In this document: positions 10,659 to 19,794 of the stretch, piece by piece
Numbering within the stretch: the stretch's first letter is position 1
Layout: each line of letters starts with the position of its first letter
From: Micromonospora sp. NBC_01740
GTDB lineage: Bacteria; Actinomycetota; Actinomycetes; Mycobacteriales; Micromonosporaceae
Reading direction: 5' to 3'
Assembly: GCF_035920365.1 (NCBI RefSeq)
Contig: NZ_CP109150.1
Span: forward strand, 2,728,001-2,792,000
DNA: 64,000 nucleotides
Notes under the pieces: generated by a model
Databases searched by the model: none
Seen by the model: only the letters and a program-made list of their open reading frames with translations
Told to the model about the DNA's origin: nothing
Program-made: the position numbers and the translations under genes

Positions 10659-11510
10659 TCATCCGAGGAACAACTGGCGGCGGGCGGCGGAGGCTTCGAA
10701 GGCCTCCAGCCGGCGCTGGGTGTCGGTCGGGGTGGCGTCGCAGATGGCCTGGAGCAGCACCATGGCCAGGGTCATCGGCGCGGTGTGCAGGTCGAAGACG
10801 AGCTGCGCGCCGACCGCGGCGGGCAGCACCACGTCGGCGTGCTCGGTGGCCGGGCTGACCGGTGAGTCGGTGATGGCCACCACGGTGAGGCCGGCGGCCC
10901 GCGCCTCGCGCAGCGCGTCCAGGGTCTCCCGGGGATAGCGGGGCAGGACGAAGGCGAGCAGGGCGCCCGCCCCGGCCTCGGCGGCCTGTTCGAGGCGGTC
11001 GGTGAGCAGGCTGCCGCCGTCGTCGAGCACCCGTACGTCGGGGTGCACCTTGGCGGCGAAGTAGGCGAAGTAGGCGGCCAGCGGGGCGGCGGCGCGCAGG
11101 CCCAGCACCGGCAGGGGGCGGCTGGCGGCCAGCAGCCTCCCGGTCTCGGCGATCCGGTCCCGGTCGGCGAGCTGCCCGGCGAGGCGGTCGAGGTTGCCGA
11201 TCTCGGCGCGTACCGCCTGCTGGAGCTCGTTGTCGGCGCCGGTCGCGTCGCCCGGGGCGCCGGCGGACAGCTCGCGCAGCCGGCGGCGCAGCGCGGGGTA
11301 GCCGTCGTGGCCTAGCGCGACCGCGAACCGGGTGACCGACGGCTGGCTGACCCCCGCCAGCTCGGCGACCTCGGCCGCCGACAGGTACGCGGCGGCCGGC
11401 GCGTGCTGCACGAGGCAGTGCGCGATGCGGCGCTGGGTGGGGGTGAGCCGGACCCCCTGGAACAGGTCCAGCACCCGCTCGGTGGGCGCCACGACAGCTC
11501 CCTCATTCAT
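10659..11510 (-). CDS. MurR/RpiR-family transcriptional regulator of the hut operon
   Basis: A 283-residue regulator with an N-terminal RpiR helix-turn-helix ([15 protein letters not shown], then [20 protein letters not shown]) and a C-terminal SIS phosphosugar-isomerase-like domain from about residue 110 ([21 protein letters not shown]). It is the first gene of the hut operon and overlaps or abuts hutU, so it most likely controls the operon and itself. The effector is unknown; SIS domains usually bind sugar phosphates, but RpiR-type regulators of amino-acid catabolism exist. A palindrome 17 bp upstream of its start is a good operator candidate. Confidence 0.9.
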   Translation of the reverse strand: MNEGAVVAPTERVLDLFQGVRLTPTQRRIAHCLVQHAPAAAYLSAAEVAELAGVSQPSVTRFAVALGHDGYPALRRRLRELSAGAPGDATGADNELQQAVRAEIGNLDRLAGQLADRDRIAETGRLLAASRPLPVLGLRAAAPLAAYFAYFAAKVHPDVRVLDDGGSLLTDRLEQAAEAGAGALLAFVLPRYPRETLDALREARAAGLTVVAITDSPVSPATEHADVVLPAAVGAQLVFDLHTAPMTLAMVLLQAICDATPTDTQRRLEAFEASAARRQLFLG

Positions 11511-11526
11511 GCCGCGACTCTATGCA

Positions 11527-11538
11527 TGAAAACTTTCA
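11527..11538. promoter_or_regulatory. Candidate RpiR operator of the hut operon
   Basis: TGAAAACTTTCA forms a perfect 5-bp inverted repeat (TGAAA-AC-TTTCA) in an unusually AT-rich patch, 17 bp upstream of the rpiR start at 11510. MurR/RpiR-family operators are commonly A/T-rich GAAA...TTTC palindromes, and autoregulation is usual. Assignment to this regulator is inference. Confidence 0.5.
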
Positions 11539-11718
11539 CAAGCAATGCGGCGACGCCAGTCCGTGGCGTTACTTCTAATGTGGACAAATGCGCTGACTTC
11601 GGACCGTGTTCGAGTCGCGACGGAACCGGTGCGGGCGCTGTCCGCCCGACGACCGGCCGAGGCCCGCGCGAGCATCGCCTCTGTAGGATCCGCACGGCGG
11701 TCGAGCGGAGGAGTTGGC

Positions 11719-13668
11719 ATGCAGCCGGATGGCCCGTACAGGTTCACCCACATCCTGGGCACCTGCCAGGTCGGGAAGGCATGGGCGGCCATCGACGCGC
11801 AGGGCCGATTCGTCACGGTGGCCGTGCTCGACGCTGTCGTGGCGAACGACCCACGCTGGCGGGAGGCCTACTCGGCCATGGCGAACGTGCTGGCCCAGGG
11901 GCCCGGTGGCCAGGCCTACACGTACGCGGACTTCTCGGCCCCCGCCCCCTGGGTCGCCTATCCCGCCGAGGCCGGCCCCGGCGCGGAGAAGCTCCTGCGC
12001 GCGTTGGGCGTCGAATACCACCCGGTGTCGCCCGGGCCGGACGCCCCGGCACCGGTGTCTGCACCATCCCGACCGGTGTCCTCCCAGCCTGCCTCCACGC
12101 CCCCGCATCCGGTGTCCGGCGCGCCGCATCCGACGTCCGCTCCGCCACACGCCCCGTGGGCGGTGCAGGCCGGACCGATGCCCGAGCAGAGGGAGGCGTC
12201 GACCCCGAATCCGGTCTCCGCCGCGCCCTCCTGGGACGCGCCGACCACCGTGACACCCGCGCAGCCGGTCGCCAGCGCACCCCTGTCGCCGGCAGCCCAG
12301 CCGGCCGCTGCGCCGTACGACCCGTTCTCCGCGCAGGCTCCCCGGATCAGGCCGTCGGAGCCGCCCAAACGACGTGCCGGCGTCTGGATGGGCGTCGCGG
12401 CCCTCATCCTGGTGGTCGCCCTCGGCACGGGTGCCGCGGTCTGGGTGCTCGCCCCGGGCGAGTCCGCCCAGCCCGGGCCGACCCCGACCGTGGGTCCTTC
12501 GGCGTTCCCCAACGGGGCCGCGGTCAACCCGGGCCTGAAGCCCTGGGCGCAGGCGGCGCCGTACAGCCCGGAGGAACGGGCGTTGGCCATCGCGGCGCCC
12601 GCCATGGTCTTCATCGAGGCGGTCTTCACCGGGGTGCTGCGGGAGACGAAGTCCAACGTCCCGCTCAGCGCCACCCCCATCACCTTCAAGCGGCGGTGCA
12701 CCGGATTCGTGGTCAATGCGAGCGGCCAGGCGCTCACCAACGGTCAGTGCGTACGGCCGGCGGAGGACGCCACCCGGGAGCGGGCGCTCTACACCCTGGG
12801 TCGGATCCTCATCGAGCAGAAGAAGCTCACGGCGTCGGGCCTGGACCAGTACGTCCGCACGAGGATGGCCACCACCAGCTTCACCGGCAACGAACCCGGG
12901 ACCGAGCCCACCAACGAGGTGTTCGGGCAGCTCAACGTGGCGCGCGGCGACCTGACGGCCGACCCGGCGGCGCCGGTCGAGGTGGTACGCGTCCTTCCCG
13001 TCGACAACGGCAACCTGGCGCTCGTGAAGCTCACCCAGACCAACGTTCCCGCGGTTGAACTGAACACGGAGGCCACCCTCGGCTCCGGCACGTCGCTGCT
13101 CGTGCTCGGGTACAGCACCACCGACACCGACTTCCGGGCCGCGACCTACACCCTCCAGTCCAAGTCCGTGCAGGTGGCCGGCACCGCCAACCAGGGCGCG
13201 GTCGCCGTCGCCCGGATCAACGGCGACGTCGGCATCTACTCACACGGGGGCATCGCCGTCGACACCAGCGGTCGGGTCGTCGGGGTGCTCGACAACGACC
13301 GGGCTGCCAACGGCGGAGCCAACCGCGCCCTGGTGCCGATCCAAGTGGTGACCGGCCTGCTCGGCGAGGCCGGCGTCCAGGGCGGACTCGCGGATCCGGA
13401 CCGGGTGTACCGCAGCGGCTTGGATGCCTTCTTCGCCGGCCGGGACGCGGAGGCGATCAGCCGGTTCGACACCGTGACGAAGTCGTCGCCCACCAACCTG
13501 CTCGCTCAGGCGTACCGGCAGAACGCTGTCGACCGGGCCCGGCTGGCGGGGGAGGAGCCCGAGTCCTCGCGACTGCCGGCCGCGCTGCTCGCGGGCCTGG
13601 CGGCCGCGCTGCTGGCCGGACTCGTCGTCGCCGTGGTGGTGCTGTCGCGCCGCCGGTCCGGTCGCTGA
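11719..13668 (+). CDS. Membrane protein with kinase-like N-lobe remnant and catalytically dead trypsin-fold domain
   Basis: A 649-residue protein. Residues 1-100 read like a shortened Ser/Thr-kinase N-lobe (YRFTHILGTCQVGKAW...VTVAVLDA) without the invariant lysine, HRD or DFG. A Pro/Ala/Ser-rich linker follows to about 215, a membrane helix at 221-246, then a chymotrypsin/HtrA-fold domain. At the usual TNxHV position it has TNGQCV (Gln343), and at the usual GNSGGP position it has YSHGG (His509). Both catalytic His and Ser therefore appear substituted. A second hydrophobic helix (about 619-642) and a basic tail end the protein. The ATG at 11719 has a GGAGGAG site; open frame upstream to 11545 is noncoding. 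Function unknown; an envelope sensor or scaffold is plausible. Confidence 0.75.
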   Translation: MQPDGPYRFTHILGTCQVGKAWAAIDAQGRFVTVAVLDAVVANDPRWREAYSAMANVLAQGPGGQAYTYADFSAPAPWVAYPAEAGPGAEKLLRALGVEYHPVSPGPDAPAPVSAPSRPVSSQPASTPPHPVSGAPHPTSAPPHAPWAVQAGPMPEQREASTPNPVSAAPSWDAPTTVTPAQPVASAPLSPAAQPAAAPYDPFSAQAPRIRPSEPPKRRAGVWMGVAALILVVALGTGAAVWVLAPGESAQPGPTPTVGPSAFPNGAAVNPGLKPWAQAAPYSPEERALAIAAPAMVFIEAVFTGVLRETKSNVPLSATPITFKRRCTGFVVNASGQALTNGQCVRPAEDATRERALYTLGRILIEQKKLTASGLDQYVRTRMATTSFTGNEPGTEPTNEVFGQLNVARGDLTADPAAPVEVVRVLPVDNGNLALVKLTQTNVPAVELNTEATLGSGTSLLVLGYSTTDTDFRAATYTLQSKSVQVAGTANQGAVAVARINGDVGIYSHGGIAVDTSGRVVGVLDNDRAANGGANRALVPIQVVTGLLGEAGVQGGLADPDRVYRSGLDAFFAGRDAEAISRFDTVTKSSPTNLLAQAYRQNAVDRARLAGEEPESSRLPAALLAGLAAALLAGLVVAVVVLSRRRSGR

Positions 13669-13690
13669 CGCTCCGCGTCCGGCCCGCGGG

Positions 13691-14536
13691 TCAGCGGGTG
13701 GAGTCGTCGCGCCCCCAGGCATCCCGCGGATGACGTCGTGACCTGAGCACGGCGGCCACCGTGATGGCCACGTACACCACCGCCGCCGGCGCGAGCCACG
13801 GCCGGGGAAGGACCACGTCGCGAAGCCAGGAGGACGGCGCGGAGGCACGGATGCCGGTGTGACTGGTCCGCAGCATGGTGTTGCCGGCACGTACCCGGGC
13901 CAGGGTCCGGACCAGGTCCCGGGTGCGCCGGGGGGCCTGCACGTAGGACGTGGCGCCGGTCACCTCACGCTTTTCCTCCGAGGAGAACTGCGAATCCAGG
14001 AAGAGGTCGTCGGCGATCTGCTCCGGGAAGCGGTCGAACCGCTTCCGGCCGGCGGCGGAGACGCCCATCGCGCCGCGGCCGAAGAGCGCGTCCGCGAAGA
14101 TGGGCAGCCGCGTGTTGATCGCGTAGTAGGCCCGCACCGCCAACGACCGGCCCTTGGTCACCATGTGGCGGCGGGGCATCACGGCCAGCGGCGGCGTGCC
14201 GTCGGCGGGAAGCACGGCGGCCATCTCGCGCAGCGCGCCCGGGCTCAACACCACGTCGGCGTCGAGGTAGATCCGGGGGAAGCCGCGCGCCACGGAGTCG
14301 CCCACGTTCAGCGCGTTGGACTTGCCGGCTCGGGCGACCTCGACGACCCGGACGCCCGGCCGACTGGCGGCGACCGAGGCGGTGTCGTCGGTGCAGCCGT
14401 TGGCAACCACGACGATGTCGAGTTCGCCAAGCGCGGCGTCGGCGAGAAGCGCGTCGAGGCAGTCCCCGATGACCCGGGCCTCGTTGTGCGCGGCCATCAC
14501 CACGCTGATCGTCGACAGATCACCGGGGGTAGTCAC
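13691..14536 (-). CDS. Family 2 glycosyltransferase
   Basis: A 281-residue GT-A fold transferase. The N-terminal nucleotide-sugar-binding region ISVVMAAHNEARVIGDCLDALL is followed by VVVANGCTDDT and the DXD-type motif YLDADVVL; a C-terminal hydrophobic stretch (about 245-265) anchors it to the membrane. It transfers a sugar during exopolysaccharide assembly; donor and acceptor cannot be read from sequence. GTG at 14536 is chosen because it puts the catalytic fold at the N-terminus; starts further upstream (to 14674) would add a 46-residue extension typical of noncoding GC-rich DNA. Divergent from the rest of the polysaccharide cluster. Confidence 0.87.
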   Translation of the reverse strand: MTTPGDLSTISVVMAAHNEARVIGDCLDALLADAALGELDIVVVANGCTDDTASVAASRPGVRVVEVARAGKSNALNVGDSVARGFPRIYLDADVVLSPGALREMAAVLPADGTPPLAVMPRRHMVTKGRSLAVRAYYAINTRLPIFADALFGRGAMGVSAAGRKRFDRFPEQIADDLFLDSQFSSEEKREVTGATSYVQAPRRTRDLVRTLARVRAGNTMLRTSHTGIRASAPSSWLRDVVLPRPWLAPAAVVYVAITVAAVLRSRRHPRDAWGRDDSTR

Positions 14537-14918
14537 ATCAGTTCCACACTTCCGCGATGGTCGGGAAGCCTGCTCCACGGCCGTCGGACGGGCGGTCCAC
14601 GTCACGTACCCGCCTCGAACCGGGCCCAGGCACGGCGGTAAAGCTTGCCGGACGTCAGGGGCATGCCGCAACACCGGTTCCGGCCGTTCCTACCGTGCGG
14701 AAACCCGACACCTCCGTGTCGCCGGTCGCTGGTATCGTCCTCGTGTTTCTGAGGCGGGGCCAGGCAGAGCAGCGGAGCATCCGCGACCTCCCCCCGCCGC
14801 AGGGCACGACTGCCGATGGTGGATCGGCGAGGGACTGGGCAACGGGGGCCCGTCAGCTGACCTGCCCGCGTTGTCGGCTGCTGCCGCGGCTGACACTGAT
14901 GGGAGAGGCGCACCCGCG
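14537..14918. other. 382-bp divergent intergenic region of the exopolysaccharide locus
   Basis: No gene is supported here. It must carry the promoters for the minus-strand glycosyltransferase and the plus-strand polymerase/flippase operon. Several short GC-rich inverted segments lie around 14740-14890 and the sequence ends in a GGGAGAGG ribosome site at 14901-14908. The long 5' leader before 14919 could carry RNA regulation, but no known riboswitch core was recognised. Confidence 0.5.
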
Positions 14919-16343
14919 ATGGAGATGCTGACCACACCGGAGCGGCGACCGCCTCTTCCTCGGGGGCACCGGGCCGCGCCCGTGCCCCGCCACGAACAGG
15001 CGGCGCGTCACCTGGCCACCGTCGCGCTGGTACTGGTCGCGGTGAAGCCGCTGCTCGACATCGGTGAGAAGGACGCCGGTGGTGGCTTCGACCTGGGGGT
15101 GCTGCTCACCACGCTCGGCGCGCTGTGCATGGTCACCGCGCTCGGTGTCGTGGCGCTCGGCGCTCGGCGCCTGCCGCCCCGGCCCCTCCTGCTCATCGCG
15201 GGTGGGCTGACGTTGTTGCTCGTGCTCTCCGCGGTCAGCTACCTGGCCGTCCCCGCCCGCGAGGAGCTGCTGGACCTCTTCGACGTCCGTCGCTACTCCA
15301 TCTACGGACCGCCGCAGGTGCCCACCAGCGCCATCCCGGCCGAGGCGGTGCGGCTGGTCGTCGGGTTCGCCCCGATCGCACTGCTCGGGCTGATGCTCAT
15401 GCGGCGCGACTGGTTCCCGGTGCGCCGGCTCGCCCTCGTCGCCGGCGTCGTGGTGGCCGGCGCGGTCGTGCACTGCGTGCTCGCCTGGCTCCAGGTGGCC
15501 GGGGTCATCCCGTACTCGTTCTACTTCGAACTGGCCAACTGGGAGAAGATCGGGCGGGCCTCCGGCGGCTACTACCACCCGATGTCGCTCGGCCGGTTGT
15601 TGATGTTCTCGGTGTTCCTGGTCTACGTCCTGGGTGACCGGCTGAAGGTGCCGGTTGCCGTCCGGTACGCGCTGATCGGCCTCTTCGTCGCCACCGGCGT
15701 TGTCTCCCTGCACCGCTTCACGATCCTGTGCCTGGGCATGATCGTGGCCGTGTTCGAGGTGCGGCGTCTCTTCGGCATGGTCAGGGCCCGCCGCACCGGG
15801 AGGACGAACCGCCGGGCCGTTCTGGCGGTCGGCGGCGCGGTGGCGGCCGTCGGCGCGGTCGCCGGGACGCTCTGGGGCGGTGCGATCTGGCGGCGGGCCG
15901 AGGTCACCCTCACCGAGGTGGGGTCGCTGGACGTGCGGTCCGACACCTTCATGCACGGCCGGGGCGCCATCTGGAACGACCTGGCGGAGATCCTCGGTCG
16001 TTCCCCGTGGGACGTCCGGCTCCTCGGGTTCGGCTACGAGCCCTGGGACATGCACAACGACATGCTCCGGGTGCTGGTCGTGTGGGGGATCGTCGGCGTC
16101 GTCGTGACCGCCGCCGCCCTGGTGGGGCTTTACCGGTTCGTCAGGGGACGGGTCGACCGGCCGGGCCGGCTCGCCCTGGCGCTGCTCTTCCTGACGCTCG
16201 TCGTCTTCGGTCTCACCCAGAAGCCGCTGGCCTACCCGTACTTCCTCTGGCTCTTCTTCTTCGGCCAGCTGGTGGTCCTCGCCGTCCACGGGAAGGACAC
16301 GGGGCAAGAGGACCGATCCGTCGAGAGCGGGACGACACGGTGA
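14919..16343 (+). CDS. O-antigen ligase/polymerase-like membrane protein
   Basis: A 474-residue protein with about ten predicted membrane segments from residue 28 on (VALVLVAVKPLLDIG onward) and a large outside loop near residues 130-250. The general pattern is that of Wzy polymerases and WaaL-type ligases, including a central segment with arginines, FGYEPWDMHNDMLRVLVVWG, that resembles the conserved 'H-N' block of O-antigen ligases. Likely role: joining lipid-linked repeat units into polymer or transferring polymer to an acceptor. The ATG at 14919 has a GGGAGAGG site 10 nt upstream. Its TGA overlaps the next gene's GTG by 4 bp. Confidence 0.8.
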   Translation: MEMLTTPERRPPLPRGHRAAPVPRHEQAARHLATVALVLVAVKPLLDIGEKDAGGGFDLGVLLTTLGALCMVTALGVVALGARRLPPRPLLLIAGGLTLLLVLSAVSYLAVPAREELLDLFDVRRYSIYGPPQVPTSAIPAEAVRLVVGFAPIALLGLMLMRRDWFPVRRLALVAGVVVAGAVVHCVLAWLQVAGVIPYSFYFELANWEKIGRASGGYYHPMSLGRLLMFSVFLVYVLGDRLKVPVAVRYALIGLFVATGVVSLHRFTILCLGMIVAVFEVRRLFGMVRARRTGRTNRRAVLAVGGAVAAVGAVAGTLWGGAIWRRAEVTLTEVGSLDVRSDTFMHGRGAIWNDLAEILGRSPWDVRLLGFGYEPWDMHNDMLRVLVVWGIVGVVVTAAALVGLYRFVRGRVDRPGRLALALLFLTLVVFGLTQKPLAYPYFLWLFFFGQLVVLAVHGKDTGQEDRSVESGTTR

Positions 16344-17227
16344 ACCCGTCGCTGCCGTCGTCGACGTACGGCCTGCCCAGGCAGGGCGGCCGACCTCCCG
16401 GGACGACCGAGACCACGGCCGCCGACGCACCCACGACACCGCTCGTCCGGCCGACGTTCTCGGTCTGCATCGTGGTGCGCGACCGTCCGGCCCTGCTCGT
16501 CAACGCGGTGCGCAGCGTCCTGGCGAACACCTTCGGCGACTTCGAGGTGGTGATCGTCGACGACGGGTCACGGATCCCGGTCGCGCAGGTGATCGCGGAA
16601 GCGCGCCTTTCGGCGGACCGCCGGGTGCGGGTGGTCACGCAGCCGCCCACCGGCATCGCCGAGGCACGCAACCGGGGCCTGCGGTCGGTCATGGGCAGGT
16701 ACGTCACCGTCCTGGACTCCGACGACGAGCTCACCGCCGACGCGCTGGCTCGGCTGCACGACCTGCTGTCGAACTCCGGTGGCTCGTGGGTGTACGCCGA
16801 CTACACGGAGATCCGCCGGGGGACGTCCCGCTGCATCCGACTGCCCGAGTACGCCTCGGCGGGACGCATGTCGCTGGGGGTGTTGACGCGTCCCCGCCTG
16901 CCCTTCAAGCATTCGGGCACCACGATCGACCGTGCGGTGCTGGACCGGATCGGCGGATACGACGAGAGCTTCCGTCTCTTCGAGGACGTGGAACTGATGC
17001 TGCGTGCGCTGCGTGCCGGCGTACACCCGCGCCACCTGGCCCATCCGATCGTGCTGTTCCAGCGGCACGACGGGAACGTCACCCGGGGACGGCTAGGCGG
17101 GCTGGTCTTCTGGTTCCGGCTGATCGACATGTACCGCCCGTCGAAGTGGCCGGGGGTGGCGACGGCCATCAAGGCCTTGCGGACCCTGAGCGAGACGGGC
17201 AAGTGGCTTGTCACCCTCGGCCGCTGA
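16340..17227 (+). CDS. Family 2 glycosyltransferase
   Basis: A 295-residue GT2 enzyme. After a ~35-residue Pro/Thr-rich lead-in comes FSVCIVVRDRPALLVNAVRSVL, VVIVDDGS (the first acidic nucleotide-binding motif), TGIAEARNRGL and the DSDDEL metal-binding motif. The acceptor-side ED motif is present as FRLFEDVELMLRALRAG. It belongs to the same transcription unit as the preceding polymerase/ligase (GTGA overlap at 16340-16343). Adds one sugar of the repeat unit; donor unknown. Confidence 0.92.
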   Translation: MNPSLPSSTYGLPRQGGRPPGTTETTAADAPTTPLVRPTFSVCIVVRDRPALLVNAVRSVLANTFGDFEVVIVDDGSRIPVAQVIAEARLSADRRVRVVTQPPTGIAEARNRGLRSVMGRYVTVLDSDDELTADALARLHDLLSNSGGSWVYADYTEIRRGTSRCIRLPEYASAGRMSLGVLTRPRLPFKHSGTTIDRAVLDRIGGYDESFRLFEDVELMLRALRAGVHPRHLAHPIVLFQRHDGNVTRGRLGGLVFWFRLIDMYRPSKWPGVATAIKALRTLSETGKWLVTLGR

Positions 17228-18626
17228 CCTCCACGCCGCCGATGGCAGCCAGACCGGCGCGAGCGGCGCGACGCCACCGAAGGCGGCCCGCGGCCGGGCC
17301 GTGACAGCCCTCATCCATCTCGGCATGCTGGCGTTGAGCCAGGTCGGCGTCACCCTGGCCGCCTTCGGGACGCAGATCCTCCTCGCCCGCACTCTTCCCC
17401 AGGAGGCCTTCGGCACGTTCACCGCTGCCCTGGCGGTGGTGTCGCTGACCGCACCGCTGGCGGTCTTCGGTGTGCCCGAATTGTGGTTGCAGCGGTTCGG
17501 GCGTGAGGGCGAACGGGCCCGCCGGTGGGTCGGCCCGTCGCTGCGGGTGATGGCGGCCGGCAGCGCCCTGACCGTCGCGGGAGTCCTGGCCTGGAGCCTC
17601 GCCGAGTGGTCCGATCCGGTCGGGGCCGGGGTGCGGGCGCTGCTGGCGACCGTCGTCGTCGCCCAGGCCGGGCTGGCGCTGGTCGGCTCGGTGCAGCAGT
17701 TGCGGGGCGACTACCGAGGCCTCTCCGCGCTCCAGGTCGCACCGCACCTGGCCCGCGTGCTCGTGGTGCTCGTGGTGTGGGTGTGCGGGCTCTCCGTGCT
17801 GGCCACGGCCGCCGGGTACGCCATCGTGGCGCTGCTCACCGTTGCCGGCTGTGTAGCGGTGATGCGGCCCTTCCTCCGGGGCGGCGTGCCGCTGGAGGGA
17901 CATGCTCACGTCGTGCCACCGGGATCTTCGGCCACCGGGGTCGGCGTGGCGCGGGTGGCCGGCGCCGCGACGCCTTTCGTGCTGGGCAACATCTTCTACC
18001 TGATCGGCATGTACCTCGGCACGGTGGTCGCCGCCGAATTCCTTGGCCCGGCGTCGGCGGCCGTCCTGGCCGTCCCGATGTCCGTGCTGACCGCGGTCTA
18101 CCTCGTCCCCCGGGTCGTCTACCAGCAGTATTTCCTGGCCAGGCTGCACCGCTGGTCGGGCACCGACCGCGACGCCGTCCTGATCGCCTACCGCTGGGGC
18201 GGTCTCGGGATGCTCGCGCTCGGCGTGGTCGTCGCGGCGCTGGTCGCGCTGGGTGGCCTGCCGGTGCTGCCCTTCCTGCTCGGCTCCGAGTACGGTGAGT
18301 CGGCGACCGTCATGGCACTGCTGGCCCTGGCCATTCCGTTCCGGTTCGCCGGCGCGGCCGTCGCCTCGCTGCTCACCAGCGGCGGCCTGCTCCGCCTGAA
18401 GGTGACCTACCAGGGCGTGGGCGCCCTGGTGTTCCTCGTGGCCCTGGCGGTGGCCACGCCGCTGTGGGGCGTCACGGGCACGGCCGGGGCTGTCGTCGTC
18501 GCCGAGATCATCCTGTGTGCGCTGTTCTGGATCGCGGTACGCGCACGGGTGGTCGGCGATGCTCCTCTGCCGTCGTGGCACGATCTGCGGCGGCGCCTGA
18601 CTAGGGAGACCCCTCGTGCATCCTGA
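17208..18626 (+). CDS. Polysaccharide flippase (Wzx-like, MVF/MOP superfamily)
   Basis: A 472-residue protein with about 12-14 hydrophobic segments beginning near residue 35 (ALIHLGMLALSQVGVTLAAFGTQILLARTL) and the typical early motif PQEAFGTFTAALAVVSL of Wzx/RfbX flippases. Likely moves undecaprenyl-linked repeat units across the membrane. Start is uncertain: TTG at 17208 overlaps the previous gene by 20 bp and gives a 31-residue polar lead; GTG at 17301 begins right before the first helix and matches family length better, but neither has a strong ribosome site. Overlaps the next gene by 11 bp. Confidence 0.87.
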   Translation: MSPSAADLHAADGSQTGASGATPPKAARGRAVTALIHLGMLALSQVGVTLAAFGTQILLARTLPQEAFGTFTAALAVVSLTAPLAVFGVPELWLQRFGREGERARRWVGPSLRVMAAGSALTVAGVLAWSLAEWSDPVGAGVRALLATVVVAQAGLALVGSVQQLRGDYRGLSALQVAPHLARVLVVLVVWVCGLSVLATAAGYAIVALLTVAGCVAVMRPFLRGGVPLEGHAHVVPPGSSATGVGVARVAGAATPFVLGNIFYLIGMYLGTVVAAEFLGPASAAVLAVPMSVLTAVYLVPRVVYQQYFLARLHRWSGTDRDAVLIAYRWGGLGMLALGVVVAALVALGGLPVLPFLLGSEYGESATVMALLALAIPFRFAGAAVASLLTSGGLLRLKVTYQGVGALVFLVALAVATPLWGVTGTAGAVVVAEIILCALFWIAVRARVVGDAPLPSWHDLRRRLTRETPRAS

Positions 18627-19794
18627 ACCGAGTCCCGCCGCCCGCCGCCCACTGGTCGTCGGCTACTACGGCATGGAGAACGTCGGGGACAACGCCTTCT
18701 GCGTCGTCATGGACTGGGCCACCCGCACCTACTGGGGGACCCGGGAACCCGTCTTCGCGGCGCCGCCGATGGTCGACCTGCCGGCCGAGAGCGTCGGCAT
18801 GAATCCCCGCTGGTACCGCTCACGCAGTCTGCCCGACCGTGTCGGCTGGGTGCTGAACAAGGCGGCGTTGCTGGGCCGCTCCTCGATGCTGGTCTTCGGC
18901 GGCGGTTCGGTCTTCCGTGACATGGGCCCGCTGAGCGAGAAGAAGCTCTTCTCGCTGTTCTCCCGTGCCTCCGGCCACCCGATGGCCGCTGTCGGCGTCT
19001 CCATCGGCCCGTTCCTGTCCGCAGCGGCCGAGCGGCGGCTCGTCGAGGTGCTGCGTCGGATCGACTTCATCGGTGTACGCGACCTCGCTTCGGCCGAGAT
19101 CCTCGAACGCGCCGGATATCCGGGGGTGCTGGTGTCCGCCGGAGACCTCGCCGGGCTGCTGCCGGAGGCGCTGGGTGAGCCGATTCCCGAGCGCCGGCCG
19201 AGGCCCTCGTCGGGAGGCCGGGCCCGGCTCGGGGTGACTCTGCTCGGGGTCGACTACGAGGCCGAGGCCCCGCAGACGCGGCAGCGGGAGGACGCGCTGA
19301 TCGAGGGCGTCCGCCGGCTGGTTCTGAAGGAGCCCGTGGACGTCACCGTCTTCGTGTTCAACACCCATCCCGTGCACGGCGACGAGCGGGTGAGCGACCG
19401 CCTCGGGGCGGCCCTGGACGGGCTCTGCGACGTCCGTGTGGTGACCGCCCGGGACGGGGTGCGGGCCTGCTGGGACGAGATGAAGCGCTGCGACATCGGC
19501 CTGCACATGCGGTTGCACGGTGCGGTCTTCGCGTACCTGGCGGGTGTTCCGTTCACACTGGTGCCCTATCAGAAGAAGTGCGACGACTTCCTCGCCGAGA
19601 TCGGCCAGCCGGAGTCCGCGCGCCTCGGGCGCGTGCCCGAGGGCCCCGTGGAGGTGACCCGGGTGCTCGCGGACCTGCTGACCGCCGAGGCGGTGCCACG
19701 CCTGCCGCGCGAGGAGTTCGCCGAACGCGCCCGGTGGAACTTCACCCGGGCGCCATGGGCCCTCCGTGACGCACCGGGCCAGCCCGTACGGTGA
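18616..19794 (+). CDS. Polysaccharide pyruvyl transferase family protein
   Basis: A 392-residue CsaB/WcaK-like enzyme. The start GYYGMENVGDNAF is the family's glycine-rich N-terminal motif, followed by LVFGGGSVFRDMGP and VGVSIGPF, with a late HMRLHGAVFAYLAGVPF motif including the conserved RxH. Such enzymes ketalise a sugar of an exopolysaccharide with pyruvate from PEP, adding negative charge; some relatives are cell-wall-polymer specific. GTG start overlaps the flippase gene by 11 bp and the stop overlaps the xylanase gene start by 4 bp, so it is part of the same operon. Confidence 0.9.
   Translation: MHPEPSPAARRPLVVGYYGMENVGDNAFCVVMDWATRTYWGTREPVFAAPPMVDLPAESVGMNPRWYRSRSLPDRVGWVLNKAALLGRSSMLVFGGGSVFRDMGPLSEKKLFSLFSRASGHPMAAVGVSIGPFLSAAAERRLVEVLRRIDFIGVRDLASAEILERAGYPGVLVSAGDLAGLLPEALGEPIPERRPRPSSGGRARLGVTLLGVDYEAEAPQTRQREDALIEGVRRLVLKEPVDVTVFVFNTHPVHGDERVSDRLGAALDGLCDVRVVTARDGVRACWDEMKRCDIGLHMRLHGAVFAYLAGVPFTLVPYQKKCDDFLAEIGQPESARLGRVPEGPVEVTRVLADLLTAEAVPRLPREEFAERARWNFTRAPWALRDAPGQPVR

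Noticed and set aside
11545..11718. Upstream extension of the pseudo-kinase/protease gene
   Set aside because: The sequence before ATG 11719 covers the hut promoter and operator and lacks a ribosome site, while 11719 has GGAGGAG.
14537..14918. c-di-AMP or c-di-GMP riboswitch in the exopolysaccharide leader
   Set aside because: The leader is long and structured, but the conserved riboswitch core sequences were not found on inspection; a covariance-model search would decide.
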